Assembly (NCBI RefSeq): GCF_014696225.1
Contig: NZ_JACJPV010000001.1
Span: forward strand, 124,001 to 188,000
Length of the DNA: 64,000 nucleotides
Direction of reading: 5' to 3'
Origin: Anabaena sp. FACHB-1237
GTDB taxonomy: Bacteria; Cyanobacteriota; Cyanobacteriia; Cyanobacteriales; Nostocaceae
The first letter of the stretch is position 1; each line of letters opens with the position of its first letter. The notes under the pieces are model-generated. The model worked only from the letters and a program-made list of their open reading frames with translations. It was not told the DNA's origin and searched no databases. A program made the translations under genes and the position numbers. Below are positions 7,704-16,763 of the stretch, piece after piece.

Positions 7704-8966
7704 ATGAATGATGAATCTTACAATCTTGGTTTAGAAAAGGCTAAGTCCCAAGATTATACAGCCGCGATCGCACAATTTACCTTAGCTATTGCTAATAATC
7801 CCTACTTTACCTCAGCCTATATTCACCGAGGTTTAGCATATTACGATTCTGGAGCAATTCTCCAAGCTGTTTATGATTATACAGAGGCTTTAAAAATAGA
7901 TGAATCTAGTATGGAAGCCTACTATTGTCGTGCTTTAGCTAGGGTAGCATTAAAAAATTTACCTGGCGCTTTGGAAGATGTAGATAAAGCCATTCGCTTA
8001 AATGCAAATTATGCCCCAGCTTACAATTTACGGGGAATAATTCACAGGAAACAAAGCTGTATTTTAGAGGCGATCGCTAATTTTAAAAAAGCCGCAGAAT
8101 TATATTTAAAAGAAAAAAATGCTGCTCAATGTCAACAATGTTTAGATAATATTAAACAACTACAACCACCAACAACAATATCTCCAGAAGTTTCATCTAT
8201 ACCCCTACCAATTATCTCCACTGAAGAATATTTTATCCAACTATTACAAAAAGCACAAAACGGTAAAACTAGAGAAGCTATTGCTGACATAGATTGGATA
8301 TTGAAAGCCGATCCGCAAGATGCACAAGCCTATTGTTATCGCGGAGTAGTCAAGTGTAAAATGGGTAATTACCGAGAAGCGATCGCTGACTTTAATCAAT
8401 CCTTAAACCTGAAATTTACCGATGCTTTAGTATATCGTAATCGCGGCAAAGCTAGGTTTATGATTGCAGATTATCAAGGAGCATTAAACGATTTTCATAA
8501 AACTATAGAGATTCAACCGGAAGATCCCCTAGTTTATGTCGCTAGAGGTAATGCTTATCAAAAAATGGGTAAATATTTAGACGCTATGCAAGATTATGAA
8601 AAAGCATTACAACTAGATCCCAATTATGCTTTAGCTTACTACAATCGTGGACTTACCTACACATTATTAGAAGAAATGAGTAATGCTATCTTAGATTATC
8701 AAAAAGCCGCCAGTATTTATTCAGAAAAAGAAGATTGGGACAATTATCAACAAGTATTAAATAGTTTACAGAAAATTCACACATCTACACCAGAAATTCA
8801 TCAACAAAAATATGAAATCCTGCGTCAAAGACTATTACGTAAGGTAGGAGGCCATTGGGAAATTGCACAACGTTTAATTCAACAACAAGAATATAATTAT
8901 CCAGGAATGTCTCAAGAATGGTATTTACAAAGAGTCATTGAAGAAATAGAAAGCGATCGCAGTTAA
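7704..8966 (+). CDS. Tetratricopeptide-repeat protein
   Basis: A 420-residue soluble protein built from TPR units, which usually act as protein-interaction scaffolds. About seven to eight 34-residue repeats are visible, for example IHRGLAYYDSGAILQAVYDY, YCYRGVVKCKMGNYREAIAD and YVARGNAYQKMGKYLDAMQD, in two blocks (residues 1-135 and 175-350) separated by a proline-rich linker. There is no signal peptide. The C-terminal 80 residues are not TPR and contain LIQQQEYNYPGMSQEWYLQ. It precedes the A-T-TE synthetase by 250 bp on the same strand, but the gap and an intervening hairpin argue against an operon. Specific role unknown. Confidence 0.88.
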   Translation: MNDESYNLGLEKAKSQDYTAAIAQFTLAIANNPYFTSAYIHRGLAYYDSGAILQAVYDYTEALKIDESSMEAYYCRALARVALKNLPGALEDVDKAIRLNANYAPAYNLRGIIHRKQSCILEAIANFKKAAELYLKEKNAAQCQQCLDNIKQLQPPTTISPEVSSIPLPIISTEEYFIQLLQKAQNGKTREAIADIDWILKADPQDAQAYCYRGVVKCKMGNYREAIADFNQSLNLKFTDALVYRNRGKARFMIADYQGALNDFHKTIEIQPEDPLVYVARGNAYQKMGKYLDAMQDYEKALQLDPNYALAYYNRGLTYTLLEEMSNAILDYQKAASIYSEKEDWDNYQQVLNSLQKIHTSTPEIHQQKYEILRQRLLRKVGGHWEIAQRLIQQQEYNYPGMSQEWYLQRVIEEIESDRS

Positions 8967-8967
8967 A

Positions 8968-9020
8968 ATCCCTGATATCCCCTATTTTTCAAGATTTTTT
9001 AAGAAATTTGGGGATTTTAT
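8968..9020 (+). terminator. Possible terminator after the TPR gene
   Basis: ATCCCC and GGGGAT arms separated by an A+T-rich stretch that can extend the pairing, followed by TTTTATTTT. It lies directly after the TPR stop codon. The stem is loose, so this is tentative. Confidence 0.4.
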
Positions 9021-9216
9021 TTTCATAAAGTTTAAACTCCTGATAAAGATTTTGTGAAAGCCACTATCTAACTATAGTCATTTGTTTTTTATTACTATAA
9101 CATAGATTTTTATCAATAGATTAGTAGTCTAGCTAGTAAAACTTGAGTAAAAAACTGCTGGAACTACTAAATACAACCGTGCAAAATAATTAATAAAAAT
9201 CAGATGGTATAAATGT

Positions 9217-11937
9217 ATGTCAATCATAGATTTTAGACAAACACATCCCCAAACTACTTTTAAAAAACAACTGGAACAACAGTTTAAACAAAGATTCGTT
9301 TGTAACCGTTTAATTAATCCTCCTGAAAATTTTATTCCATTTTCTAAAACAGAGATTGAACAATCAATATCCCAAAGATTTGTACAACAAGTTAATAAAT
9401 ATCCTGATGCGATCGCTATTAAAGCTGATCAACAAACTTTAACCTATGAACAACTTAATCACAATGCTAATCAACTAGCAAATTATATACTGCAACACAG
9501 AGGAAATCAACTAGAAGTAATTGTCATTCTCTTAGAAAAAGGTACTGATTATATTACTAGCATTCTGGGAATATTGAAAACCGGAAAAATATTTGTTCCC
9601 TTAGATCCTACATTTCCCCTAGATAGATTAACTTATATTATTCAAGACTCTCAAGCAGTTGCAGTGATCACAAATAATCAAAATCTATCTTTAGCAAATC
9701 AATTAATTCATCCCCTAATTAATTGCCAATGTCAACTATTAAATATTGACGCAATAGATCCAGAAATTTCCGCTCAAAACCCCCAAATTAACATAGAACC
9801 ATCCACACCAGCTTACATTATTTACACCAGTGGATCAACAGGAAATCCTAAAGGAGTATTACAAAATCATCGTCATTCTTTACATTATTCTATGAATGAC
9901 ACAAATACTTTATTAATTAGTCATCAAGATCGGGTAATTTTCCTCTATTCCTGTAGTGCTTTAGGAGGAATATTATGTATTTTCTACACATTATTAAATG
10001 GTGCAAGTTTACATTCATTTGATGTAAAAAGACAGGGATTAACTAATTTAATTAGCTGGTTAATTGATGAAGAAATTACAATTTACCATTCCTTTACGAC
10101 ACTATTTAGACACTTTATAAATACACTAGTTGGTACAGAAAGTTTTCCCAAAATTCGCCTAGTTAAATTAGGAGGAGAAGCCACATCTATTAGAGATGTG
10201 GAAAATTACAAAAAGTATTTCACCACAGATAGTATTTTATATGCCAGTTTGGGAGCAACAGAAACAGGAACTTTTAGAAATTTTATAGTAGATCATCACA
10301 CGAAAATTACTCATAGTACCGTACCTATAGGTTATCCAGTGCAAGATATGGAAGTCATTTTATTAGATGACAATGGCCAAGAAGTTCCACAGGGTAAAAT
10401 TGGGGAAATAGCAGTTAAAAGTCCATATTTAGCTTTAGGTTATTGGCAAAAACCAGAATTAACAAAAACTGTATTTTTACCAGATACAGAAAATCATCAT
10501 CAAAGAATTTACCGCACAGGAGATTTAGGTTATATTCAACCTGATGGTTGTTTGTTTCATGCAGGAAGAAAAGACTTTCAAGTGAAAATTCGTGGCTTCC
10601 GCATTGAAGTTACAGAAATTGAAATGGCATTATTAAAAAGTGGTAATCTTCAAGAAGTAGTAGTCATAGCTAGTGAAGATATAAACCAAGATAAACGATT
10701 AATAGCTTATATTGTTCCCAAAGCAAAATTAACCCCAACTGTTAAAGAACTACGGCAATTTTTACAGCAACAACTACCAGAATATATGATTCCTGCTGAA
10801 TTTGTATTTTTGGAGGCATTACCATTAACACCTAATGGTAAACTAGATAGAAAAGCATTACCACAATATCACCGGAAATATCAAAATATTGAACTTCATA
10901 CTTTTACTCAAGTTCATCATAGTGTAGAACAACAGTTAATAGCTATTTGGGAAGAGTTATTAAATGTGCGAGGAATTAATCTTTATGATGACTTTTTTGA
11001 ATTAGGAGGAAATTCTTTATTAGCTGTGAGATTATTTGCCATTATAGAACAGCAATTTCAGCAAAAATTACCATTATCTAGCTTATTTCCTGATAGTACA
11101 ATATCAGCGATCGCCCAAGAAATTCGCCAGCAAAAAATCTTAACAAATCAAAAAATCAAAAATTGGTCATCCATTGTTAAATTACAACCCCAAGGAACAA
11201 AACCACCTTTATTTTTAATACATTCTTTAAGAGGAGAAGTATTATGTTATCGTAATTTAGCCTTACATCTAGGTTTAGATCAACCTGTATATGGTTTACA
11301 ACCTCAAGGATTAGATGGAAAACAACCATTTCTCGTTACAATTGAAGATATGGCTAGAAAATATCTCCAAGAAATGCAAACTATTCAACCCCAAGGTCCC
11401 TATTATTTAGCAGGTTATTCTTTCGGAGGTATTATTGCTTATGAAATAGCCCAACAATTACATCAACAACATCAACAAGTAGCAATTTTAGCTATAGTTG
11501 ATACCCTACGTCCAGGTTATAGTCAACGTTTATCATTTATACAACGTTTACCTTTGCATCTCAAAAATATCTTACAACAAAAACCCGATTATTTGTGGCG
11601 AAAACTTCCCGGTTGGTATGAACACACTAAATATTATTTTCAAAAAGGATATCATTCCCTAAATATTAATCATACAAAATATATCGATCTTGGTATGATT
11701 AATTTACAAGCTATGAATCAATATGTTTTTCAACCTTATCATGGTCAAGCTATCCTTTTCCGTACTAAGGATGAAGAACGTACTGACTCAATAAGTGTAA
11801 AATATGATCCGCAATTTGGCTGGGGTGAAATAATTACAGGAGGTGTTAATGTGGAATATATTCCCGGTTCCCATATTTCGCTATTAAATGAACCTTATGT
11901 TAAAGTATTAGCACACAAATTAAAAACTTATTTGTAG
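9217..11937 (+). CDS. Stand-alone A-T-TE nonribosomal synthetase without condensation domain
   Basis: A 906-residue enzyme with three domains: adenylation (residues about 40-550), carrier (about 570-640) and thioesterase (about 655-906). Adenylation motifs are YTSGSTGNPKG (A3), ASLGATETG (A5), YRTGDLG (A7), GRKDFQVKIRGFRIE (A8) and the catalytic lysine in NGKLDRKAL (A10). The phosphopantetheine serine is in ELGGNSLLAV. The thioesterase has GYSFGGIIAYE and GSHISLL. No condensation domain is present. Where A4 normally has FDxS, the sequence reads SALGGILCIF, so the aspartate that binds an alpha-amino group appears replaced. Comparable tridomain enzymes in bacteria and fungi activate alpha-keto acids and dimerise them. 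Product unknown. ATG start. Confidence 0.9.
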   Translation: MSIIDFRQTHPQTTFKKQLEQQFKQRFVCNRLINPPENFIPFSKTEIEQSISQRFVQQVNKYPDAIAIKADQQTLTYEQLNHNANQLANYILQHRGNQLEVIVILLEKGTDYITSILGILKTGKIFVPLDPTFPLDRLTYIIQDSQAVAVITNNQNLSLANQLIHPLINCQCQLLNIDAIDPEISAQNPQINIEPSTPAYIIYTSGSTGNPKGVLQNHRHSLHYSMNDTNTLLISHQDRVIFLYSCSALGGILCIFYTLLNGASLHSFDVKRQGLTNLISWLIDEEITIYHSFTTLFRHFINTLVGTESFPKIRLVKLGGEATSIRDVENYKKYFTTDSILYASLGATETGTFRNFIVDHHTKITHSTVPIGYPVQDMEVILLDDNGQEVPQGKIGEIAVKSPYLALGYWQKPELTKTVFLPDTENHHQRIYRTGDLGYIQPDGCLFHAGRKDFQVKIRGFRIEVTEIEMALLKSGNLQEVVVIASEDINQDKRLIAYIVPKAKLTPTVKELRQFLQQQLPEYMIPAEFVFLEALPLTPNGKLDRKALPQYHRKYQNIELHTFTQVHHSVEQQLIAIWEELLNVRGINLYDDFFELGGNSLLAVRLFAIIEQQFQQKLPLSSLFPDSTISAIAQEIRQQKILTNQKIKNWSSIVKLQPQGTKPPLFLIHSLRGEVLCYRNLALHLGLDQPVYGLQPQGLDGKQPFLVTIEDMARKYLQEMQTIQPQGPYYLAGYSFGGIIAYEIAQQLHQQHQQVAILAIVDTLRPGYSQRLSFIQRLPLHLKNILQQKPDYLWRKLPGWYEHTKYYFQKGYHSLNINHTKYIDLGMINLQAMNQYVFQPYHGQAILFRTKDEERTDSISVKYDPQFGWGEIITGGVNVEYIPGSHISLLNEPYVKVLAHKLKTYL

Positions 11938-12088
11938 CAGTCAGTTATCAGCTATCAGCTATCATTAACCTGTACTTTCTGGTCTATTCTATCTTAATCT
12001 GTGATAATCTATGATATAAATAAAATCACGGTATTCCTACCTGTAATTCGTAGATTATTTAAGATTATTGACACGAGGTATAGTATCA

Positions 12089-13105
12089 GTGGGCATAGTA
12101 GTTGAAAAAATTTGTAAAAAGTTTGGTAACTTTCAAGCAGTTCAAGACGTGAACCTAGAAGTTAAAAGTGGTTGCTTAGTAGCTTTATTAGGTCCATCAG
12201 GATCGGGTAAATCTACACTGTTAAGATTAATAGCTGGTTTAGAAATACCTGATAGTGGTAAAATTATCTTAACAGGTAAAGATGCCACCTATCAAAGTGT
12301 GCAAGATAGAAATATAGGCTTTGTGTTTCAACACTATGCCCTATTTAAACATTTAACCGTGAGAGAAAATATAGCTTTTGGCTTAGAAATTCGTAACCTA
12401 CCAAGGAAAAAAATTAAAGGTAGAGTGGAGGAATTACTAGAACTGGTACAATTAACTGGATTAGGCGATCGCTATCCTTCCCAACTTTCTGGAGGACAAA
12501 GACAGAGAGTAGCCTTAGCTAGGGCTTTAGCAGTAGAACCTAAAGTCTTATTATTAGATGAACCCTTTGGGGCGTTAGATGCTAAAGTGCGAAAGGATCT
12601 GCGTGCTTGGTTACGTCGTCTCCATGATGAAGTTCATGTTACCACAGTATTTGTTACCCATGATCAAGAAGAAGCAATGGAAGTTGCTGATGAAATTGTG
12701 GTCATGAATAAAGGTAAAGTGGAACAAGTTGGTACACCCGCAGAAATTTACGATCACCCAGCATCAGCCTTTGTGATGAGTTTTATTGGACCTGTTAATG
12801 TATTACCCAGTTCTGCCAAAATATTCCAAAGTAGTGGTTTTGACTCAGCAAACCCAGAAATATTTTTACGTCCTCAAGACATTTTAGTAGAAAGAGTGGC
12901 TAACGGTACAACCACACCGGCATTAATTAGGAGAGTGATTCATTTAGGGTGGGAAATTCAAGTAGAATTAGCTTTAGATGATGGACAAACCATGACAGCC
13001 CATTTAACTAGAGAAAAATTTGATGAATTAAAATTAGAACCACAAGAAAGAGTTTTTGTGAAACCTAAAGATGCGAAATCATTTCCTCTGGATTATTCTA
13101 TTTAG
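12089..13105 (+). CDS. cysA: Sulfate/thiosulfate ABC transporter ATPase CysA
   Basis: The ATP-hydrolysing subunit of the sulfate/thiosulfate importer, about 338 residues. Walker A is GPSGSGKST, the Q-loop lies in VFQHYALF, the signature is [15 protein letters not shown], Walker B is [11 protein letters not shown] and the switch histidine is in [12 protein letters not shown]-terminal TOBE-like regulatory domain starts near residue 235 ([21 protein letters not shown]). I prefer the GTG at 12089, which has GAGG ten bases upstream; an in-frame TTG at 12068 would add seven residues. The permease and binding-protein genes usually found with cysA are not in this window, so it sits alone. Confidence 0.92.
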   Translation: MGIVVEKICKKFGNFQAVQDVNLEVKSGCLVALLGPSGSGKSTLLRLIAGLEIPDSGKIILTGKDATYQSVQDRNIGFVFQHYALFKHLTVRENIAFGLEIRNLPRKKIKGRVEELLELVQLTGLGDRYPSQLSGGQRQRVALARALAVEPKVLLLDEPFGALDAKVRKDLRAWLRRLHDEVHVTTVFVTHDQEEAMEVADEIVVMNKGKVEQVGTPAEIYDHPASAFVMSFIGPVNVLPSSAKIFQSSGFDSANPEIFLRPQDILVERVANGTTTPALIRRVIHLGWEIQVELALDDGQTMTAHLTREKFDELKLEPQERVFVKPKDAKSFPLDYSI

Positions 13106-13343
13106 GTGGATAATTTCTCAAAATCATTAATTAGCATTAACTAGTGTGTGTAAAATCTTAACTAAATCAACGCCAAAATATATGAAAATATATTTAATAG
13201 TGCTAAGTAAACACACACTACTAAACATTATTAAACATTAATCTTGAAAAATCCTAAAAACTTAGTCATATTTTGTAAATTTCCTGTATTGTAAATATCT
13301 AATTTCACAGTACAACCTTATTATATTTTTACATATTTAAACA

Positions 13344-14612
13344 ATGGATAAATTTAGAGTGGAAGTTATTAGTAAAACACCAAATCCGCAACAAACAATC
13401 TACGCGGCTATGCACCAAGATTATACTGATGAGTTTGTCTATAATGAGCGCAATTCCTGGCCATCGGAAAGTGAAGCAGGAGAAATTATTGTTAAACGTT
13501 TATTAGCTGGACAAAGGGGACATTATGGACCTTTAGAACATCCCCAAATAGTTTTTAATTGCGGTTATTTTCCTCATGGTGTGATGCAGCAAGCGCGTAC
13601 TCATCGCGTAGGAGTGAGCTTTGATGTACAATGTTTGTCCTATGATACTGAAATTACTCTTGTGAACTGTGAAGGGGAAACTAATGAGAAACTGAAAAAA
13701 AGTATTGGTGAACTATACAATATTTGGACAAAGAACGAAAAACAAGATATGGGAAAAATGCCGTTGCGAGTTCTTGATGAAGGAACTGGAATATTTAAAA
13801 TTGGTAACATTAAAGATGTAATATGTAGTGGTATTCAACCAGTTTACAGAGTATCTTTAGAGGATGGTAAAACCTTAGATTGTACTGTTAATCACCGTCT
13901 ATTTACGTCAGAAGGATGGTTGACAATGGGTGATGCAGTTGGTTTAATAACTAAACATGATGGTACAGTCCTAAAAATAACGAATCCTTGTTATTTAATG
14001 TGTAATGGTTTAGCAGTGGCAGAAAACCCTATTGAACAAAATTCCCATCATAAACAGATACAAGCACATCCAGTCAAGGTCAAAACTGTAGAATACCTTG
14101 GTCTACAAATGACCTATGATTTAGAAGTGGAAGGTAATTGGCATAATTTTGTGGCTAATGGCGTAGTTGTTCACAATTCATTTCGGTATACGGGAAACCA
14201 ATTTATTGAAGTAGCAGAAGGTAAAAAAGATATAGAAGATGTTTTCTATCTGCGTCCTGTGGGTTATTACGCAGATAGACAAGGTAAAAAGTATTATTAT
14301 TCACCAGAAAAGAGAACAGCAGATTTACAATGGTGTTTGGAAGCAGTTAAACAATATAAAGCAGATTTTGAAAGTGGAATGTCGGAGGAGCATATTCGCG
14401 GGAAGATGCCTTTTGATTATCGTCAGCATTTTGTAGTAAGTTTTAATTTGCGATCGCTTTTACATTTTCTCGACTTAAGAAATAAAAAAGACGCCCAGTT
14501 AGAAATTCAGAAGTTATGTGAATTGATGTGGCCACACTTTCAAAAATGGAGTCCTGCTATAGCTGCATGGTATGAAAAAACCAGGTTAGGAAAGGCTAGG
14601 TTAGCGCCATAA
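13344..14612 (+). CDS. thyX: Flavin-dependent thymidylate synthase ThyX containing a mini-intein
   Basis: ThyX makes dTMP from dUMP with FAD, NADPH and methylenetetrahydrofolate. The host protein is split: residues 1-96 end in ARTHRVGVSFDVQ and residues 279-422 resume with SFRYTGNQFIEV. Joining them restores the ThyX signature (RxHRxxS...S.RY) and gives about 240 residues, the usual length. Residues 97-278 are an in-frame intein (separate entry). Downstream host blocks such as FYLRPVGYY, MPFDYRQHFVVSFNLRSLLHFLDLR and the C-terminal helix are intact. The enzyme needs protein splicing to be active. Single gene with an ATG start. Confidence 0.95.
   Translation: MDKFRVEVISKTPNPQQTIYAAMHQDYTDEFVYNERNSWPSESEAGEIIVKRLLAGQRGHYGPLEHPQIVFNCGYFPHGVMQQARTHRVGVSFDVQCLSYDTEITLVNCEGETNEKLKKSIGELYNIWTKNEKQDMGKMPLRVLDEGTGIFKIGNIKDVICSGIQPVYRVSLEDGKTLDCTVNHRLFTSEGWLTMGDAVGLITKHDGTVLKITNPCYLMCNGLAVAENPIEQNSHHKQIQAHPVKVKTVEYLGLQMTYDLEVEGNWHNFVANGVVVHNSFRYTGNQFIEVAEGKKDIEDVFYLRPVGYYADRQGKKYYYSPEKRTADLQWCLEAVKQYKADFESGMSEEHIRGKMPFDYRQHFVVSFNLRSLLHFLDLRNKKDAQLEIQKLCELMWPHFQKWSPAIAAWYEKTRLGKARLAP
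13632..14177 (+). other. Mini-intein inside ThyX (182 residues)
   Basis: The element starts with Cys97 (CLSYDTEITLV, block A) and ends with the His-Asn pair of GVVVHN before the +1 serine of the host. Block B is TLDCTVNHRLFTSEGW with the catalytic histidine; block F is MTYDLEVEGNWHNFV. At 182 residues there is no room for a LAGLIDADG or HNH homing nuclease, so it is a mini-intein. The site is the dUMP-binding loop of ThyX, a highly conserved position typical of inteins. All residues needed for splicing (Cys1, block B His, His-Asn, +1 Ser) are present. Confidence 0.93.
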
Positions 14613-14683
14613 TGTGAAACAGGACTTACTCAAGACAGAACAAAACTAAAGGATAATTCATGAATTACCCCATACGCAATAAT

Positions 14684-14785
14684 GGTATTGCTGAACTCAG
14701 GTATGAAATTGAGAAATTCAAAATTTGAAACTTTGCGTCTAATGCAAGTGCTTCGCTTCGCCAATGCGCGAAATAAATATCATAG
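14684..14785. repeat. GGCGTTGCTGAA MITE, copy 2 (inverted, truncated)
   Basis: Begins GGTATTGCTGAACTCAG and follows the complement of copy 1 closely, including GTGCTTCGCTTCGC, to AAATAAATATCATA, where the last 17 bp and the second terminal repeat are missing. The break is next to an inverted fragment of the TAAGCTG repeat. Confidence 0.8.
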
Positions 14786-14790
14786 TAAAA

Positions 14791-14850
14791 TTACTGTAGT
14801 GCAAGCTTCTTGCTTGCATCTATTATCCAAATTAAAATCAAAACAGCTTA
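14791..14850. repeat. TAAGCTG repeat, inverted 60-bp fragment
   Basis: The reverse complement starts TAAGCTG and runs to CTACAGTAA, matching the first 60 bp of the element at 14895-14998. The two copies face each other across about 45 bp and form a large imperfect palindrome. Confidence 0.75.
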
Positions 14851-14894
14851 TTACTCTGTGCAACAGTGCGATCCTCATGCGTGAAACAAAGTCA

Positions 14895-14998
14895 TAAGCT
14901 GTTGTGCCTTTAACTTGAATAATTAATACAAGCAAGATGCTTGTGCTACTGTAACTTCAGGTTTTTTAATTATACAGTGAGTGCTGCACATTAGCTTA
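14895..14998. repeat. TAAGCTG MITE-like element, uninterrupted copy
   Basis: 104 bp with inverted ends TAAGCTGTTGTGC and GTGCTGCACATTAGCTTA, and an internal hairpin ACAAGCAAGATGCTTGT. Another copy at 24407-24632 carries a MITE insertion; removing the insert and its duplicated target restores exactly 104 bp. Confidence 0.85.
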
Positions 14999-15102
14999 CT
15001 CTTAATCAGTAACATAAAAATCTGCAACTATCCACTAAAAATGATCCAACAACATCCTCTAAATCGTAAAATTCTGGATATCCTGATTTATGGTATACTC
15101 AA

Positions 15103-15193
15103 TAGATATCTGGTGATAATTAATGTAGAGACATTTTATAGAATGTCTCTATAAGGTTTTTAAACATTTACAGCGATTTTCATCAGATGTCTA
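15103..15193. repeat. TAGACATCTG element, copy 1
   Basis: About 91 bp bounded by TAGATATCTGGTGATAAT and the complement of TAGACATCTGATGAAAAT. It contains the palindrome GTAGAGACATTTTATAGAATGTCTCTAT in shorter arms. A related copy is at 62348-62440. Confidence 0.7.
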
Positions 15194-15228
15194 ATATCTA
15201 ATTTACGCAAAAACTTAGAAAATCATCA

Positions 15229-15888
15229 ATGAACATTAGTAACATATTTCAAGCAGGTGGGGTAGTAATGTGGCCACTACTATTTTTCTCAGTGTTAGCA
15301 GTAGCACTAATTATAGAAAGGATAGTATTTTGGCAAAAAATTATCAATCGTCAAAATCGTACAGCTAGACAAGTATTAAACTTTTATCGTCAAGGAAATG
15401 TTGTCATAACTTTAGATATATTAAAAAATAATGCTGATTTACCAATTGCCAGAATTTTTTTAGCAGCTTTGGAATTAGAAGAAGCTACTCCAGAAGAGTT
15501 TAGATTAGCTTTAGAAAGTGAAGCGCAAGCAGAGATTCCACTGTTGAAAAGGTTTCAAAATATCTTTGATACAATAATTGGACTAGCGCCGTTATTAGGA
15601 CTTTTAGGCACAGTATTAGGCTTAATTTCTGCCTTTGCATCTTTAAATATTGGTGATGTGGGAGGTACAAAAACCGCCACCGTTACATCTGGTATTAGTG
15701 AAGCGTTAGTTTCCACAGCTTCAGGACTAATAGTGGCAATTTTTACCCTATTTTTTGCTAATACATTTCGCGGTTTATATATACGTCAAATAGCTAGTAT
15801 TCAAGAATTGGGCGGACATTTAGAATTATTATATCGTCGTTATTATGAAAGAGGAGATAAGGATAAATCCTATGCGCCTACAAGATGA
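15229..15888 (+). CDS. exbB: MotA/TolQ/ExbB proton-channel family protein
   Basis: An inner-membrane proton-channel subunit of 219 residues that, with an ExbD/TolR partner, passes proton-motive force to outer-membrane processes. The N-terminal membrane segment (GGVVMWPLLFFSVLAVALII) is followed by a cytoplasmic loop. Two more segments around residues 120-145 and 160-182 include the family core GLAPLLGLLGTVLGLISAF and SGISEALVSTASGLIVAI. The next gene overlaps its 3' end, so the two are translationally coupled. No TonB or TolA gene is in the window, so the process served is unknown. Confidence 0.92.
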   Translation: MNISNIFQAGGVVMWPLLFFSVLAVALIIERIVFWQKIINRQNRTARQVLNFYRQGNVVITLDILKNNADLPIARIFLAALELEEATPEEFRLALESEAQAEIPLLKRFQNIFDTIIGLAPLLGLLGTVLGLISAFASLNIGDVGGTKTATVTSGISEALVSTASGLIVAIFTLFFANTFRGLYIRQIASIQELGGHLELLYRRYYERGDKDKSYAPTR

Positions 15889-16276
15889 ACCAGACATTCC
15901 ACCACAAATTAATATTGTGCCAATGATAGATGTGATCTTTGCAATTTTAACATTTTTCATCATGTCCTCATTGTTTTTAACTAAATCTGCTAGTTTACCT
16001 GTTAATCTTCCCAAGGCTGCCACTGCTAAATCACAAACTTCCCCGGCTCCAGCAACAGTAACTATAGATAAAATGGGTAATATTAGTTTGAATAAACAAT
16101 TAACTAACTTGGATAAATTACCTACAAACATTAAAAACTTAATGGGTAATAATTCGGAAATAATTGTGATTATTAATGCTGATAAACAAGCTACTCATGG
16201 ACAAGTGGTAACAGTTATGGATAATTTACGTCAAGTTAATGGTGTAAAATTAGCGATCGCTACTGAAAAACCGTAA
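15872..16276 (+). CDS. exbD: ExbD/TolR family biopolymer transport protein
   Basis: Partner of the ExbB-like channel. One N-terminal membrane helix has the family motif PQINIVPMIDVIFAILTFFI, where the aspartate is the proton carrier, followed by a small periplasmic domain with STITLVK-like strands such as ATVTIDKMGNISLN and a C-terminal DNLRQVNGVKLAIAT. I chose the ATG at 15872 because AAGGA lies eight bases upstream; the in-frame ATG at 15845 has no ribosome-binding site. Either start overlaps exbB. Length is about 134 residues, normal for the family. Confidence 0.9.
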   Translation: MRLQDEPDIPPQINIVPMIDVIFAILTFFIMSSLFLTKSASLPVNLPKAATAKSQTSPAPATVTIDKMGNISLNKQLTNLDKLPTNIKNLMGNNSEIIVIINADKQATHGQVVTVMDNLRQVNGVKLAIATEKP

Positions 16277-16479
16277 TTAGCTATCAGGAAATTTCCCTTT
16301 ACTTCCTGAAATATTGAGTTTTGCAAATAAAAATGTCAAAAATAAACTTTCTGTAGTACCTTAAAAAGTACTTAACTCCTACGATCCTAAAATAGTAGTG
16401 TAAGCATCTTACCTGCAACAAAGATCAAAACTCAACACTTAACAACTTAATTATCTAAAATATAGGATGAAAAACAATT

Positions 16480-16686
16480 ATGACTATTTGGGTAAACGAA
16501 CAAATTGATCCATCAGGCATGGTTTATGCTTGTATTGCCTGTTGCAACGAATCTCAAGCACAGGAATGTCATGAATCATTTAGAAAAAACCTGACCCCCA
16601 TGCAAAAAGCCGAGGGTTGGATTGCTAAAATCAGAACAGTGAGTTCCTGGGATGAAGTACCCGTGAATGCTTTGAAACTCAATTGA
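16480..16686 (+). CDS. Conserved small cyanobacterial protein of unknown function
   Basis: A 68-residue soluble protein beginning MTIWVNEQIDPSG. It has the cysteine-rich patch YACIACCNESQAQECHESF, which could bind a metal or be redox active, and ends with the tryptophan motif SSWDEVPVNALKLN. The start has a good ribosome-binding site (AGGATGA). I recall near-identical short proteins in heterocyst-forming cyanobacteria but know no function. Codon use matches its neighbours. Confidence 0.75.
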   Translation: MTIWVNEQIDPSGMVYACIACCNESQAQECHESFRKNLTPMQKAEGWIAKIRTVSSWDEVPVNALKLN

Positions 16687-16763
16687 TTTTGATGGATTGA
16701 TTTTACTTTACTGATTTTACTTGATTGCTAAAATCAAATTGATAGTATTTCCTGAGCAAAAAT

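Noticed and set aside
14239-14436. Second frame within thyX
   Set aside because: Shadow of thyX, whose motifs are unambiguous.
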